Shown piece by piece: positions 1 to 8,958 of a stretch of DNA of 64,000 bases. Both the position numbers and the translations under genes were made by a program. The stretch lies in NCBI GenBank assembly GCA_011620645.1, contig WOYS01000110.1:10243-74242 (forward strand). Direction: 5' to 3'. The notes below the pieces were generated by a model. It had not been told where the DNA came from. It did not search any database and saw only the letters and a list, made by a program, of their open reading frames with translations. Source of the DNA: Mycobacterium sp. (lineage in GTDB: Bacteria > Actinomycetota > Actinomycetes > Mycobacteriales > Mycobacteriaceae). How positions within the stretch are numbered: position 1 is the stretch's first letter; the number at the start of each line of letters is the position of its first letter.

Positions 1-84
1 TTCCCCCGTCGCTGCGCTCGCCCGAGTTCTTCCCCCGTCGCTGCGCTCGCCCGAGTTCTTCCCCCGTCGCTGCGCTCGCCCGAG
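1..84. repeat. 29-bp tandem repeat, about 2.9 copies
   Basis: Copies begin at positions 1, 30 and 59. Each contains CCCCCGTCGCTGCGCTCGCC, and successive copies are joined by a TTCTT-type spacer. The array runs off the left window edge, so the copy number is a minimum. The last copy ends directly against the stop codon of the TDT transporter gene, so the repeat would lie in that gene's 3' untranslated region. A shorter related word (CCCGTCGCTGCGC) also occurs near 12098 inside a coding region. I cannot assign a function. Confidence 0.9.
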
Positions 85-1197
85 CTAATTTCCCGGGTCC
101 TTGGACGCCGTGATCGGTGCCGACGCCGGCGGCGCGAACAGACTGCCGGCCAGGCTGCCGCGCGCGGTGCGCACGGCGACCAGCGCCCACGTGCACAGCA
201 GACCCGTGTAGGCCGCGGCCGCGGCGACCTCGAAGGCCGGCAGCGCCGTGTGCACAGCCAACTGAGTGGTGCCGGTGACGAAGGTGCCTACCGGGAACGT
301 CAGGCTCCACCACGTCAGGGCGAACGGCATCCCGCGCCGCAGCGTGCGGACCGTGAGCGCGGTGGCCAGACCGATCCACAGCACGCAGAAACCCCACACC
401 GGCACCCCGAACAGGATCGCGAAGATCCCGACCCCGGCCGCGAGGTCCGGCGGGACGGCCAGGTGGGCCTCGGTCGCAAGGAGTCCGGCCACCGTCACCG
501 ACTGGCCCAGCGGTCCCAGCACGATCCACAGCGTCGGCACCCGCGCGGTCCCGGAGGTGCCGTAGAGCGCCAGCCGGCTCCAGATCATCGTGATGATGAT
601 CAGCGCCGCGATCAGCGACAGCCCGAACATCGCCAGGCAGCCGTAGAACATGGTGGTCCGGCCGGTGCCCGGCGCCATGTGCGGGATCAGCATCGCGCCG
701 GCCGCGGCCGAGACCATTGGCGGGACGACGGGCATCAACCAGCCGCCGAATGCGGCGTCCGGGCCGACGTTGTGTTGGGTGAACATCAGATACGGGATCG
801 ACATCGCGGTGAACAGTCCGCCGATCGTGCCCGCCGACCACAGCACCCAGTTGACATCGACGGCCAGGCTTTCGCCGATCAGGTCCTTGCCGACGAGCAT
901 GGTGCCGGATCCGACCGTCATCAGCGCCATCGGTGCGGCGCCGTAGAAGTGCGCCATCTGCGGGTTGCGGGCGTGACCGCGTGCCACGGTGGGATGGCGG
1001 AACCACTGCAGACTCACCGCGACGATGAGCGCCACCAGCAGGGCTGCGGCGAACACCCAGACGACCTCAGTGAACACCCGCAGGCCGGGCGGGCGCAGCG
1101 GGAGGGTGGCACCGGCGACGACGAGAATCCCGGTGCCCATCACCGAGGAGAACCAATTCGGCCCGAAATTTCCCAGCCGGGTCTCGGTTTCGGTCAC
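85..1197 (-). CDS. TDT/SLAC1-family transporter (TehA-like)
   Basis: A 370-residue protein made almost entirely of hydrophobic segments, consistent with about ten transmembrane helices. It opens with FGPNWFSSVMGTGIL, close to the N-terminal signature of the tellurite-resistance/dicarboxylate transporter (TDT, SLAC1/TehA/Mae1) family. These proteins move small anions such as C4-dicarboxylates, sulfite or chloride across the plasma membrane; the substrate here cannot be told from sequence. The ATG at 1197 is chosen because the family signature begins within ten residues of it. A perfect CRP-type palindrome lies about 117 bp upstream. The gene appears monocistronic and ends at the tandem repeat on the window edge. 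Confidence 0.85.
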   Translation of the reverse strand: MTETETRLGNFGPNWFSSVMGTGILVVAGATLPLRPPGLRVFTEVVWVFAAALLVALIVAVSLQWFRHPTVARGHARNPQMAHFYGAAPMALMTVGSGTMLVGKDLIGESLAVDVNWVLWSAGTIGGLFTAMSIPYLMFTQHNVGPDAAFGGWLMPVVPPMVSAAAGAMLIPHMAPGTGRTTMFYGCLAMFGLSLIAALIIITMIWSRLALYGTSGTARVPTLWIVLGPLGQSVTVAGLLATEAHLAVPPDLAAGVGIFAILFGVPVWGFCVLWIGLATALTVRTLRRGMPFALTWWSLTFPVGTFVTGTTQLAVHTALPAFEVAAAAAYTGLLCTWALVAVRTARGSLAGSLFAPPASAPITASKDPGN

Positions 1198-1313
1198 TTC
1201 GCTGCGGGCGTCATGTGTGGCATGCAGATCAGCATCCTAGGAAGTCTGGCCGGATCTGCTGACAGTACTGGCGGTGGCCATGCGAGAGGTCGACGCCGTC
1301 GAAAAACCTCTGG

Positions 1314-1329
1314 TGTGATCACCATCACA
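1314..1329. promoter_or_regulatory. CRP (cAMP receptor protein) binding-site palindrome
   Basis: The sequence reads TGTGA-TCACCA-TCACA, a perfect match to the TGTGA-N6-TCACA consensus shared by E. coli CRP and mycobacterial CRP (Rv3676 type). It sits in the only region that could hold the promoter of the TDT transporter gene (start 1197, minus strand). The match is visible directly; binding and the direction of control are inferred. Confidence 0.7.
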
Positions 1330-1582
1330 GGCGTACAGTCGACCGCACGACGGGTTCGGGAGTGACAGATCCAAAGAGCCGGAACGAGGTGGAATCCGGC
1401 CGCGCGAGATACCGACAGGTATATGAGGACGCCCTCGAGGTTGGAAAACCGCCAGTCCTCCCGAACCCGCCCATACTTTTGGCCACTGGCGAACATTCTG
1501 CTGTGACGCGGCGTCCATGGCGTGCCCACTCACACTTCTTCGCCCTTCTTCGCCGCGTGCGCAGAGTCAACGCCCGAGAATG

Positions 1583-1613
1583 CAAGGACCCCCGGGATCG
1601 CCGGGGGTCCTTG
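1583..1613 (-). terminator. Hairpin terminator downstream of fadE5
   Basis: A perfect 13-bp stem (CAAGGACCCCCGG paired with CCGGGGGTCCTTG) encloses the 5-nt loop GATCG. It lies about 45 nt beyond the fadE5 stop codon on the minus strand. There is no U-tract, which is common for mycobacterial intrinsic terminators. Confidence 0.75.
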
Positions 1614-1656
1614 GTCTTTGGGGGACTATGCGCCTCAGAAAACGGCCTCAGAAAAC

Positions 1657-3492
1657 TCAGAAGGCCGCTTCGTCCAGTTCCATCACCGCGTTGTCGATGG
1701 CGTCGAGCACCGTGCGGGTGCTGGTGAGCAGCGGCAGGAAGTTCTTCGCGAAGAACGACGCGGCGCCGATCTTGCCCTCATAGAACGCCTTGTCCGCGCC
1801 GGTGGCGCCGGCGTCGAGCTTCTCGATCGCCACTGCGGCCTCGCGCTGCAGCAGCCAGCCGATGACCAGGTCGCCCACGCTCATCAGGAAGCGCACCGAA
1901 CCCAGGCCGACCTTGTAGATGTCGGCCGGTTCCTCCTGCGACGCCATCAGGTAGCCGGTCAGGGTAGCGGCCATGCCCTGCACGTCCTCAAGGGCGGTCG
2001 CCAGCAGTGCGCGCTCGGCCTTCAGTCGGCCGTTGCCGGTCTCGTTCTTCACGAACGTGTCGATCTGACCGGAGACGTAGGACAGTGCCTGACCCTTGTC
2101 GCGGATGATCTTGCGGAAGAAGAAGTCCTGCGCCTGGATGGCGGTGGTGCCTTCGTAGAGCGAGTCGATCTTGGCGTCGCGGATGTACTGCTCGATCGGG
2201 TAGTCCTGCAGGAAGCCCGATCCGCCGAAGGTCTGCAGGCTCTCGGTGAGCTTCTCGTAGGCGGTCTCCGAGCCGAAGCCCTTGACCACCGGCAGCAGCA
2301 GGTCGTTGACCCGGACGGCCAGATCGGCGTCAACGTCGTGCAGCGCCTTGGCGACCTCGGCGTCCTGGAAGGTGGCGGTGTACATGTACAGCGCGCGCAT
2401 GCCCTCGGCGTAGGACTTCTGGGTCATCAGCGAGCGGCGGACGTCGGGGTGATGCGTGATGGTCACCCGCGGCGCGGCCTTGTCGGTGAGCTGGGTCAGG
2501 TCGGCACCCTGCACACGGTCCTTGGCGTAGGCCAGGGCGTTGAGGTAGCCGGTGGACAGGGTGGCGATTGCCTTGGTGCCCACCGTCATCCGAGCCTGCT
2601 CGATGACGTCGAACATCTGCGCGATGCCATCGTGCACCTCGCCGACGAGCCAGCCGACGGCGGGCTTGTCGTGCTGGCCGAAGGTCAGCTCACAGGTGGC
2701 CGAAACCTTCAGGCCCATCTTGTGCTCGACGTTGGTGACGTAGACGCCGTTGCGCTCGCCGAGCTCACCGGTCTCGAAGTCGAAGAGGAACTTCGGCACG
2801 AAGAACAGCGACAGGCCCTTGGTGCCGGGGCCTGCGCCCTCGGGGCGGGCCAGCACCAAGTGCACGATGTTCGGGAACAGATCGTCGGCGTCGGCGGAAG
2901 TGATGAATCGCTTCACACCGTCGATGTGCCAGGAGCCGTCCTCCTGCTTGACCGCCTTCGTACGGCCGGCGCCGACATCCGAACCCGCGTCGGGCTCGGT
3001 GAGCACCATGGTGGCGCCCCAGTTGTTCTCGGCGGCGATGACCGCCCACTTCTTCTGCTCCTCGGTGCCGTTGTGTGCGAAGATCTGCGCGAAACCGGCA
3101 CCGCCGCTGTACATCCAGACTGCGGGGTTGGCGCCGAGGATGTGCTCGTTGAGCGCCCACATCAGCGCCTTGGGGGCGGGCATGCCGCCGAGAGCCTCGT
3201 CGAGCCCGACCTTGTTCCAGCCGCCGTCGATGGCCGCGTTGACCGACTTCTTGAACGACTCGGGCAGCGTGATGGTGTGCGTCGCCGGGTCGAAGACCGG
3301 CGGGTTGCGGTCGCCGTCGGCGAACGATTCGGCGATCGGGCCCTCGGCCAGACGCGCGATCTCGTTGATCATCTCGCGGGCGGTGTCGGCATCCAGGTCG
3401 GCGAACGAACCGACGCCGAGGACCTTGTCGAGACCGAGCACATCGAACAAGGCAAATACCTGGTCACGAACGTTGCTCTTGTAGTGACTCAC
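1657..3492 (-). CDS. fadE5: Acyl-CoA dehydrogenase FadE5
   Basis: A 611-residue flavoprotein of the acyl-CoA dehydrogenase family, catalysing the first alpha,beta-dehydrogenation of beta-oxidation in the cytosol. Its length equals that of mycobacterial FadE5 (Rv0244c type), which is longer than the usual ~380-residue enzymes because of a C-terminal extension. Visible motifs are the FAD/substrate segment [13 protein letters not shown] (residues 162-174) and the catalytic-base motif YEGTT, whose Glu falls at residue 447, the position I recall for FadE5. The start [19 protein letters not shown] is typical of the long ACAD subfamily. The next gene in the M. tuberculosis order, a flavin reductase, is divergent here too. 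A GTTAC-N6-GTAAC palindrome lies about 60 bp upstream. Confidence 0.93.
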   Translation of the reverse strand: MSHYKSNVRDQVFALFDVLGLDKVLGVGSFADLDADTAREMINEIARLAEGPIAESFADGDRNPPVFDPATHTITLPESFKKSVNAAIDGGWNKVGLDEALGGMPAPKALMWALNEHILGANPAVWMYSGGAGFAQIFAHNGTEEQKKWAVIAAENNWGATMVLTEPDAGSDVGAGRTKAVKQEDGSWHIDGVKRFITSADADDLFPNIVHLVLARPEGAGPGTKGLSLFFVPKFLFDFETGELGERNGVYVTNVEHKMGLKVSATCELTFGQHDKPAVGWLVGEVHDGIAQMFDVIEQARMTVGTKAIATLSTGYLNALAYAKDRVQGADLTQLTDKAAPRVTITHHPDVRRSLMTQKSYAEGMRALYMYTATFQDAEVAKALHDVDADLAVRVNDLLLPVVKGFGSETAYEKLTESLQTFGGSGFLQDYPIEQYIRDAKIDSLYEGTTAIQAQDFFFRKIIRDKGQALSYVSGQIDTFVKNETGNGRLKAERALLATALEDVQGMAATLTGYLMASQEEPADIYKVGLGSVRFLMSVGDLVIGWLLQREAAVAIEKLDAGATGADKAFYEGKIGAASFFAKNFLPLLTSTRTVLDAIDNAVMELDEAAF

Positions 3493-3552
3493 AGTGTCTC
3501 CTCAATGAAATTGGGTCTGCGCGGTTGGGTACCTGCGACTGGACTGCGCTAA

Positions 3553-3568
3553 GTTACCCACCAGTAAC
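3553..3568. promoter_or_regulatory. Inverted repeat, possible TetR-type operator of fadE5
   Basis: GTTAC-CCACCA-GTAAC is a perfect inverted repeat with a 6-nt spacer, 61 bp upstream of the fadE5 start codon. Such short palindromes are typical of TetR-family control of mycobacterial fatty-acid genes. The regulator is unknown. Confidence 0.45.
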
Positions 3569-3961
3569 AGCATTGAACTATACCGTCGAGTAACCCCAGC
3601 GTAAAGCTGGCGGAAGCAAATTCGCGGCAGCCGCCCAACCCGGTGGTTGATCGGGCGTTGCGCCAGCCCGATAAAGGGGCGCTGAACTGCTGATTCGCCG
3701 TAGATGTGATGCTAGCCACGATCACGTTTGCACGCCGCGTCCTTTGCCGGTCTGGACGCCGATACCGGCGTGTGGGCTCGGGTCGATCCCGATTTGTACC
3801 GCAGATAGGCGATATCGGGACCGCCGGGGACATCGGTGTCGATCGTCGGTTCGCCATCGAGATCGAGTGTCCACCGCGATCACCGCCGTCATTGGGTACC
3901 TATTGCGTTCACGGTGAGCGGGACCATGGTTGCCCGCGGACCGAACGAGGAGGATGGACGA

Positions 3962-4738
<777 letters not shown>

Positions 4739-4814
4739 GACTATGCCTCTCCGACGGTTGATTGGCCGTTGACACCACCGTACGCTCGATATCGGACATT
4801 GCCACCCATCGACG

Positions 4815-5564
4815 TCAACGGCGGAACAATTTGTTGCCCAGCCAGACAATCGGGTCGTACTTGCGGTCGGCGACGCGTTCCTTCATCGGGATCAGCGCAT
4901 TGTCGGTGATCTTGATGTGTTCCGGGCACACCTCGGTGCAGCACTTGGTGATGTTGCAGAGACCGAGGCCGAACTCGTCCTGAGCCATCTCCTGACGGTC
5001 CACGGTGTCCAGCGGATGCATGTCGAGCTCGGCGATCCGCATGTGGAAACGCGGACCCGCGAAGTTCTCCTTGTTCTCCTCGTGATCGCGCACCACGTGG
5101 CAGACGTTCTGGCACAGGAAGCATTCGATGCACTTGCGGAACTCCTGGCTGCGGTTCACGTCCTCCTGGTGCATGCGGTACTCGCCCGGCTGCAGATCCT
5201 TGGGTGGGGTGAACGACGGGATCTGGCGCGCCTTCTCATAGTTGAACGACACATCGGTTACCAGATCGCGCATCACCGGGAACGTCCGCAGCGGTGTGAT
5301 GGTGACGGTCTCATTCTCGTCGAACGTCGACATGCGCGTCATGCACAGCAGCCGTGGCCGGCCGTTGATCTCCGCCGAACAGGACCCGCACTTGCCGGCC
5401 TTGCAGTTCCAGCGCACCGCGAGATCACCCGCCTGGGTGGCCTGCAGGCGGTGCACGATGTCGAGCACCACCTCGCCTTCGTTGACCTGGACCGTGTAGT
5501 CCTGCAGTTCGCCGCCGGCGGGGTCGCCGCGCCATACCCGCAGTTTCGCGTCGTAAGGAGCCAT
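4815..5564 (-). CDS. sdhB: Succinate dehydrogenase 1 iron-sulfur subunit
   Basis: A 249-residue subunit that passes electrons from the flavoprotein to the membrane anchor of succinate:menaquinone oxidoreductase. Cys54, 59, 62 and 74 form the plant-type [2Fe-2S] motif (CKAGKCGSC...C). Cys145, 148, 151 and 155 and a second group at 203, 208, 209 and 213 form the bacterial ferredoxin part for [4Fe-4S] and [3Fe-4S] clusters. Only 2 bp separate its start from the sdhA stop, so the genes are co-transcribed. It matches the Sdh1 type (Rv0247c). All expected cluster ligands are present. Confidence 0.93.
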   Translation of the reverse strand: MAPYDAKLRVWRGDPAGGELQDYTVQVNEGEVVLDIVHRLQATQAGDLAVRWNCKAGKCGSCSAEINGRPRLLCMTRMSTFDENETVTITPLRTFPVMRDLVTDVSFNYEKARQIPSFTPPKDLQPGEYRMHQEDVNRSQEFRKCIECFLCQNVCHVVRDHEENKENFAGPRFHMRIAELDMHPLDTVDRQEMAQDEFGLGLCNITKCCTEVCPEHIKITDNALIPMKERVADRKYDPIVWLGNKLFRR

Positions 5565-5566
5565 GG

Positions 5567-7477
5567 TCAGCCCTTCCGCTCGGGGTGCTCGGCCAATTGA
5601 TCTTCGGTGTAGTACTTCTGGAGCTCGGACAACTCGAAGGTGCCCAGCAGATCCGGCCGCATCACCGGCTGCTGTTCGACCTCGACGGTGATATCGGGAA
5701 CCACCTGGTGATCACCCGGAACAGCCCGGCACACCAGCAGCTTGTTGCGCCAGCTCGAATCCATCTGTGGGAAGTCGTCGCGGGTGTGCCCGCCGCGGCT
5801 CTCGGTGCGCTGCAGGGCGGCCTTGGCCACGCACTCGCTGACCAGCAGCATGTTGCGCATGTCGATGGCCAGGTGCCAGCCGGGGTTGAACATGCGGCCG
5901 CCCTCGACGACCACGTTGGCGTAGCGCGCCTTGAGCTCGTCGATCTTGGCCAGGGCCTCTTCGAGTTCACCCTCCTTGCGGATGATGCCCGCCAGGTCGT
6001 TCATCGACTGCTGCAGTTCGGCGTGCAACGTATAGGGGTTCTCGGCGGCGGCTTTCGGCGTGAACGGGTCCAGCGCCAGCTGGGTCGCCGCAGCCAGGGC
6101 GTCCTCGGAGGCCGCGGGCCGGTCGGCCAGTGCCTGGACGTAGTCGGACGCTCCGAGCCCGGCCCGGCGGCCGAACACCAGTAGGTCGGAAAGGGAGTTG
6201 CCGCCCAGCCGGTTCGAACCGTGCATGCCACCGGAGCACTCGCCGGCCGCGAACAGCCCCGGGGTGGCCGCGCCGCCGCTATCCGGATCGACCTCGATAC
6301 CGCCCATCACGTAGTGACAGGTCGGCCCGACCTCCATCGCGTCCTTGGTGATGTCGACCTCTGCCAGCTCGATGAACTGGTGATACATCGAGGGCAGCCG
6401 GCGCTTGATCTCCTCGGCGGGCATCCGCGAGGCGATGTCGAGGTAGACGCCGCCGTGTGGGGTGCCGCGGCCGGCCTTCACTTCTTCGTTGATGGCGCGG
6501 GCCACCTCGTCGCGGGGCAGCAGGTCAGGGGTGCGGCGGGCGGAGTCGTTGTCCTTGAGCCACTGGTCGGCTTCTTCCTCGGTCTCGGCGTACTGGCCCT
6601 TGAAGACATCGGGGATGTAGTCGAACATGAAGCGCTTGCCCTCGGAGTTCTTGAGCACTCCGCCGTCACCGCGGACACCCTCGGTGACGAGGATGCCCTT
6701 GACCGAGAGCGGCCAGACCATGCCGGTCGGGTGGAACTGGATGAACTCCATGTTGATCAGCCCCGAACCGGCGCGCAGCGCCAGGGCGTGCCCGTCGCCG
6801 GTGTACTCCCAGGAGTTCGACGACACCTTGAAGGACTTGCCGATTCCGCCGGTCGCCAGCACCACGGCCGGCGCCTCGAACAGGATGAACTGCCCGGTCT
6901 CGCGCCAGTAGCCGAAGGCTCCCGCGACGGCACCGTTGTCCAGGATCAGTTCGGTGATGCTGCATTCGTGAAAGACCCTGATGCGGGCCTCGTAATCGCC
7001 GAGCTCGCGCTTGTCCTCCTGTTGCAGGGACACGATCTTCTGCTGCAGGGTGCGGATGATCTCCAAGCCGGTGCGGTCACCGACGTGGGCCAGCCGCGGA
7101 TAGGTGTGCCCGCCGAAGTTGCGTTGGCTGATCCGGCCGTCCTTGGTGCGATCGAACAGCGCCCCATAGGTTTCCAGCTCCCACACCCGGTCCGGGGCCT
7201 CCTGGGCGTGCAGCTCTGCCATCCTCCAGTTGTTCAGGAACTTGCCGCCGCGCATGGTGTCACCGAAGTGCACCTGCCAGGAGTCCTTGGTGTTGACATT
7301 GCGCATCGCAGCCGCGCAGCCACCCTCGGCCATCACCGTATGCGCCTTGCCGAACAACGACTTGGTCACCACCGCCACCCGCAGGCCGCGCTCGCGTGCC
7401 TCGATCACGGCGCGCAGCCCCGCCCCGCCGGCGCCGATCACGACGACGTCGTAGGTGTGCCGATCCAGGTCACCCAT
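5567..7477 (-). CDS. sdhA: Succinate dehydrogenase 1 flavoprotein subunit
   Basis: A 636-residue catalytic subunit that oxidises succinate to fumarate. It has the N-terminal Rossmann motif VVVIGAGGAGLRAVIEA, the segment KAHTVMAEGG containing the His expected to bind FAD covalently, the substrate-loop FIQFHPTGM, the active-site Arg region LLPRDEVARAI, and HYVMGGIEVD toward the C-terminus. Length and order fit the mycobacterial Sdh1 complex (Rv0248c). It lies second to last in the four-gene operon 8701 to 4815. Confidence 0.94.
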   Translation of the reverse strand: MGDLDRHTYDVVVIGAGGAGLRAVIEARERGLRVAVVTKSLFGKAHTVMAEGGCAAAMRNVNTKDSWQVHFGDTMRGGKFLNNWRMAELHAQEAPDRVWELETYGALFDRTKDGRISQRNFGGHTYPRLAHVGDRTGLEIIRTLQQKIVSLQQEDKRELGDYEARIRVFHECSITELILDNGAVAGAFGYWRETGQFILFEAPAVVLATGGIGKSFKVSSNSWEYTGDGHALALRAGSGLINMEFIQFHPTGMVWPLSVKGILVTEGVRGDGGVLKNSEGKRFMFDYIPDVFKGQYAETEEEADQWLKDNDSARRTPDLLPRDEVARAINEEVKAGRGTPHGGVYLDIASRMPAEEIKRRLPSMYHQFIELAEVDITKDAMEVGPTCHYVMGGIEVDPDSGGAATPGLFAAGECSGGMHGSNRLGGNSLSDLLVFGRRAGLGASDYVQALADRPAASEDALAAATQLALDPFTPKAAAENPYTLHAELQQSMNDLAGIIRKEGELEEALAKIDELKARYANVVVEGGRMFNPGWHLAIDMRNMLLVSECVAKAALQRTESRGGHTRDDFPQMDSSWRNKLLVCRAVPGDHQVVPDITVEVEQQPVMRPDLLGTFELSELQKYYTEDQLAEHPERKG

Positions 7478-7518
7478 TCGGAATCCTCACTAGTGTCGTA
7501 TGAGCCGGAATTAATTTG

Positions 7519-8358
7519 TTAGCCAATGAATCTCAGGTCGCTGATGGTTCCGCTGGCGACCAGCACGATGTAGAAGTCGGTGAACATCAGGGTGCCGAGG
7601 GTGACCCACGCGTACAGCTTGTGCCGGGTGTTCAGCTTGCTGATCTGTCCCCACATCCAGTACCGCACCGGGTGCTTGGAGAAGTGCTTGAGGCGTCCAC
7701 CGACGACGTGGCGGCAGGAGTGGCAGGACAGTGTGTAGACCCACAGCAGCACGACGTTCGCGACCAGCACGATGTTGCCCAGCCCGAACCCGAATCCGGT
7801 CGGCGAGCGGAACGCCAGGATGGCGTCGTAGGTGTTGATCACCGAGATGATCGCCGCGATGTAGAAGAAGTACCGGTGGGTGTTCTGAATGATCAGCGGC
7901 AGGCGGGTTTCGCCGGTGTACTTGGCGTGCGGCTCGGCGACCGCGCAGGCCGTCGGCGCCTGCCAGACGGACCGGTAGTAGGCGCCGCGGTAGTAGTAGC
8001 AGGTCAGCCGGAACAGCAGCAGGAACGGCAGTGAGAACGCCGCATAGGGCAGCCACCATACGTCGGGCAGGATCTGACCGAAGTGGCTGGCCTCCGGGAC
8101 ACAACCTGACTGGGTCGCCTCGTTCCACTTCACGATGCACGGTGAGTAAAACGGTGTCAGATAGTGGTAGTCGGCGACCCAGTAGTTGTTCTGCAGGAAC
8201 GCCCGCACCGTCGCGTAGATGACGAACGCGGCAAAGCCGAGGTCCGTGATCAGGGGCGACTTCCACCAGGCATCGGTGCGCAGGGTGCGCTGCTTGATCT
8301 GCGCTCTGGTGGGTGAGAAGACGCCGTTACCTTGAGGATTCGAGGTCGGTGCGCTCAC
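7519..8358 (-). CDS. sdhC: Succinate dehydrogenase 1 membrane anchor
   Basis: A 279-residue integral membrane subunit with about five hydrophobic helices, and His residues in helices and in loops such as NTHRYFFYIAA and CHSCRHVVGG that are suited to haem binding. It anchors SdhA and SdhB and reduces menaquinone. The GTG at 8358 is chosen over more distal starts because AGAGGGA lies just upstream and the added sequence is low-complexity antisense to the small neighbour. This single long anchor, instead of separate SdhC and SdhD, is typical of mycobacterial Sdh1 (Rv0249c). Confidence 0.88.
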   Translation of the reverse strand: MSAPTSNPQGNGVFSPTRAQIKQRTLRTDAWWKSPLITDLGFAAFVIYATVRAFLQNNYWVADYHYLTPFYSPCIVKWNEATQSGCVPEASHFGQILPDVWWLPYAAFSLPFLLLFRLTCYYYRGAYYRSVWQAPTACAVAEPHAKYTGETRLPLIIQNTHRYFFYIAAIISVINTYDAILAFRSPTGFGFGLGNIVLVANVVLLWVYTLSCHSCRHVVGGRLKHFSKHPVRYWMWGQISKLNTRHKLYAWVTLGTLMFTDFYIVLVASGTISDLRFIG

Positions 8359-8407
8359 TGAGTTCCCTCTTCTTCTGTTGTCTAGGGGCCATTGGTGGCC
8401 CCTGGGC

Positions 8408-8701
8408 TTACCGGCTGCCGCCGAGACCCTCGTCATCGACGCCACGCCAGAAGTCACTGGCGTAGTCGGTGTCGGGGATGCCGACCTTCTCGGCAGCGCC
8501 GGCATGCGTGGGTGTTCCGCGCACCTCCAGTTCCGCGGCGTCGATGTCCAGCCGGTCGATATCGTTGAGCATACGTTCGGCATCGTTGACGATGCGGCGC
8601 ATCGCAGGAGCGTCGCCGTAGCGGGCTCGCAGCGATGTGACGCAACGGCGAAGGTTGCCGATCAGTTCGTGAAGTTCGGCAAGCTCGGTCGTGGTGGACA
8701 A
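8408..8701 (-). CDS. Conserved small protein of the sdh1 operon (Rv0250c type)
   Basis: A 97-residue, acidic, mostly helical protein with no transmembrane segment, first in the sdh1 operon. It begins MSTTTELAELHELIGNLRRC with a GGAGG-like site upstream. Its place matches Rv0250c, the conserved hypothetical that accompanies Sdh1 in mycobacteria. Its linkage suggests a role in assembly or regulation of the complex, but this is inference from context only. Confidence 0.75.
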   Translation of the reverse strand: MSTTTELAELHELIGNLRRCVTSLRARYGDAPAMRRIVNDAERMLNDIDRLDIDAAELEVRGTPTHAGAAEKVGIPDTDYASDFWRGVDDEGLGGSR

Positions 8702-8748
8702 GGGTGACCTCCTTGGGCTGAAGGGTGCCAGCGATCACATTACGCACT

Positions 8749-8768
8749 CGATGTTAGGCACAACATCG
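8749..8768. promoter_or_regulatory. Perfect inverted repeat upstream of sdh1 operon
   Basis: CGATGTT-AGGCAC-AACATCG is a perfect 7-bp inverted repeat around a 6-nt spacer, 48 bp upstream of the operon's first start codon (8701). The size and position fit a repressor operator overlapping the promoter. The regulator is not identifiable from sequence. Confidence 0.55.
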
Positions 8769-8775
8769 ACTTCAG

Positions 8776-8791
8776 AGTGAGACAGATCACG
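8776..8791. promoter_or_regulatory. CRP-like palindrome upstream of sdh1 operon
   Basis: GTGA-GACAGA-TCAC matches the inner eight bases of the TGTGA-N6-TCACA CRP consensus; only the outermost T and A are missing. It lies 76-90 bp upstream of the sdh1 start and about 170 bp from nirB, so it could act on either gene. It is nearer to sdh1. Confidence 0.5.
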
Positions 8792-8888
8792 TCGGGTTGC
8801 GGCGCGTCGGGAAACGGATCTTCGAGCTGAAGCCCTGGACGCAGTTCCCCGCCGGTTCCGAAGCACTCACATCGGCCCTCCGGCGAAT

Positions 8889-8915
8889 GTGAGAACACCG
8901 TGACGGCCGATTCAC
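8889..8915 (+). promoter_or_regulatory. 11-bp-phased half sites upstream of nirB
   Basis: GTGAG, GTGAC and TTCAC follow one another with 6-nt gaps, 44-70 bp before the nirB start. This is the phasing of a GlnR box (GTnAC-n6-GaAAC), but only one element matches the consensus well. It may be a weak GlnR or NnaR site. Confidence 0.25.
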
Positions 8916-8958
8916 ACGCGGCGACATTGCGGCAATATCGACTCCCTACCGTCACGGT

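Larger units (their letters stand above)
1198..1656. other. Intergenic region between TDT transporter and fadE5
   Basis: This stretch holds the CRP-type site at 1314-1329 and a strong hairpin at 1583-1613. Several open frames cross it on both strands, but none has a ribosome binding site together with a recognisable protein, so no gene is called. Confidence 0.6.

Noticed and set aside
1..84. CRISPR repeats at the left edge
   Set aside because: The 29-bp units are directly adjacent with no variable spacers.
1522..3552. 676-codon open frame on the plus strand
   Set aside because: Antisense shadow of fadE5; translation is repetitive His/Gly/Val-rich and unlike any protein.
7970..8358. Extended start for the sdh membrane anchor at 8583
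   Set aside because: The extra codons are antisense-type low-complexity sequence overlapping the 97-residue neighbour; the GTG at 8358 has a good ribosome site.
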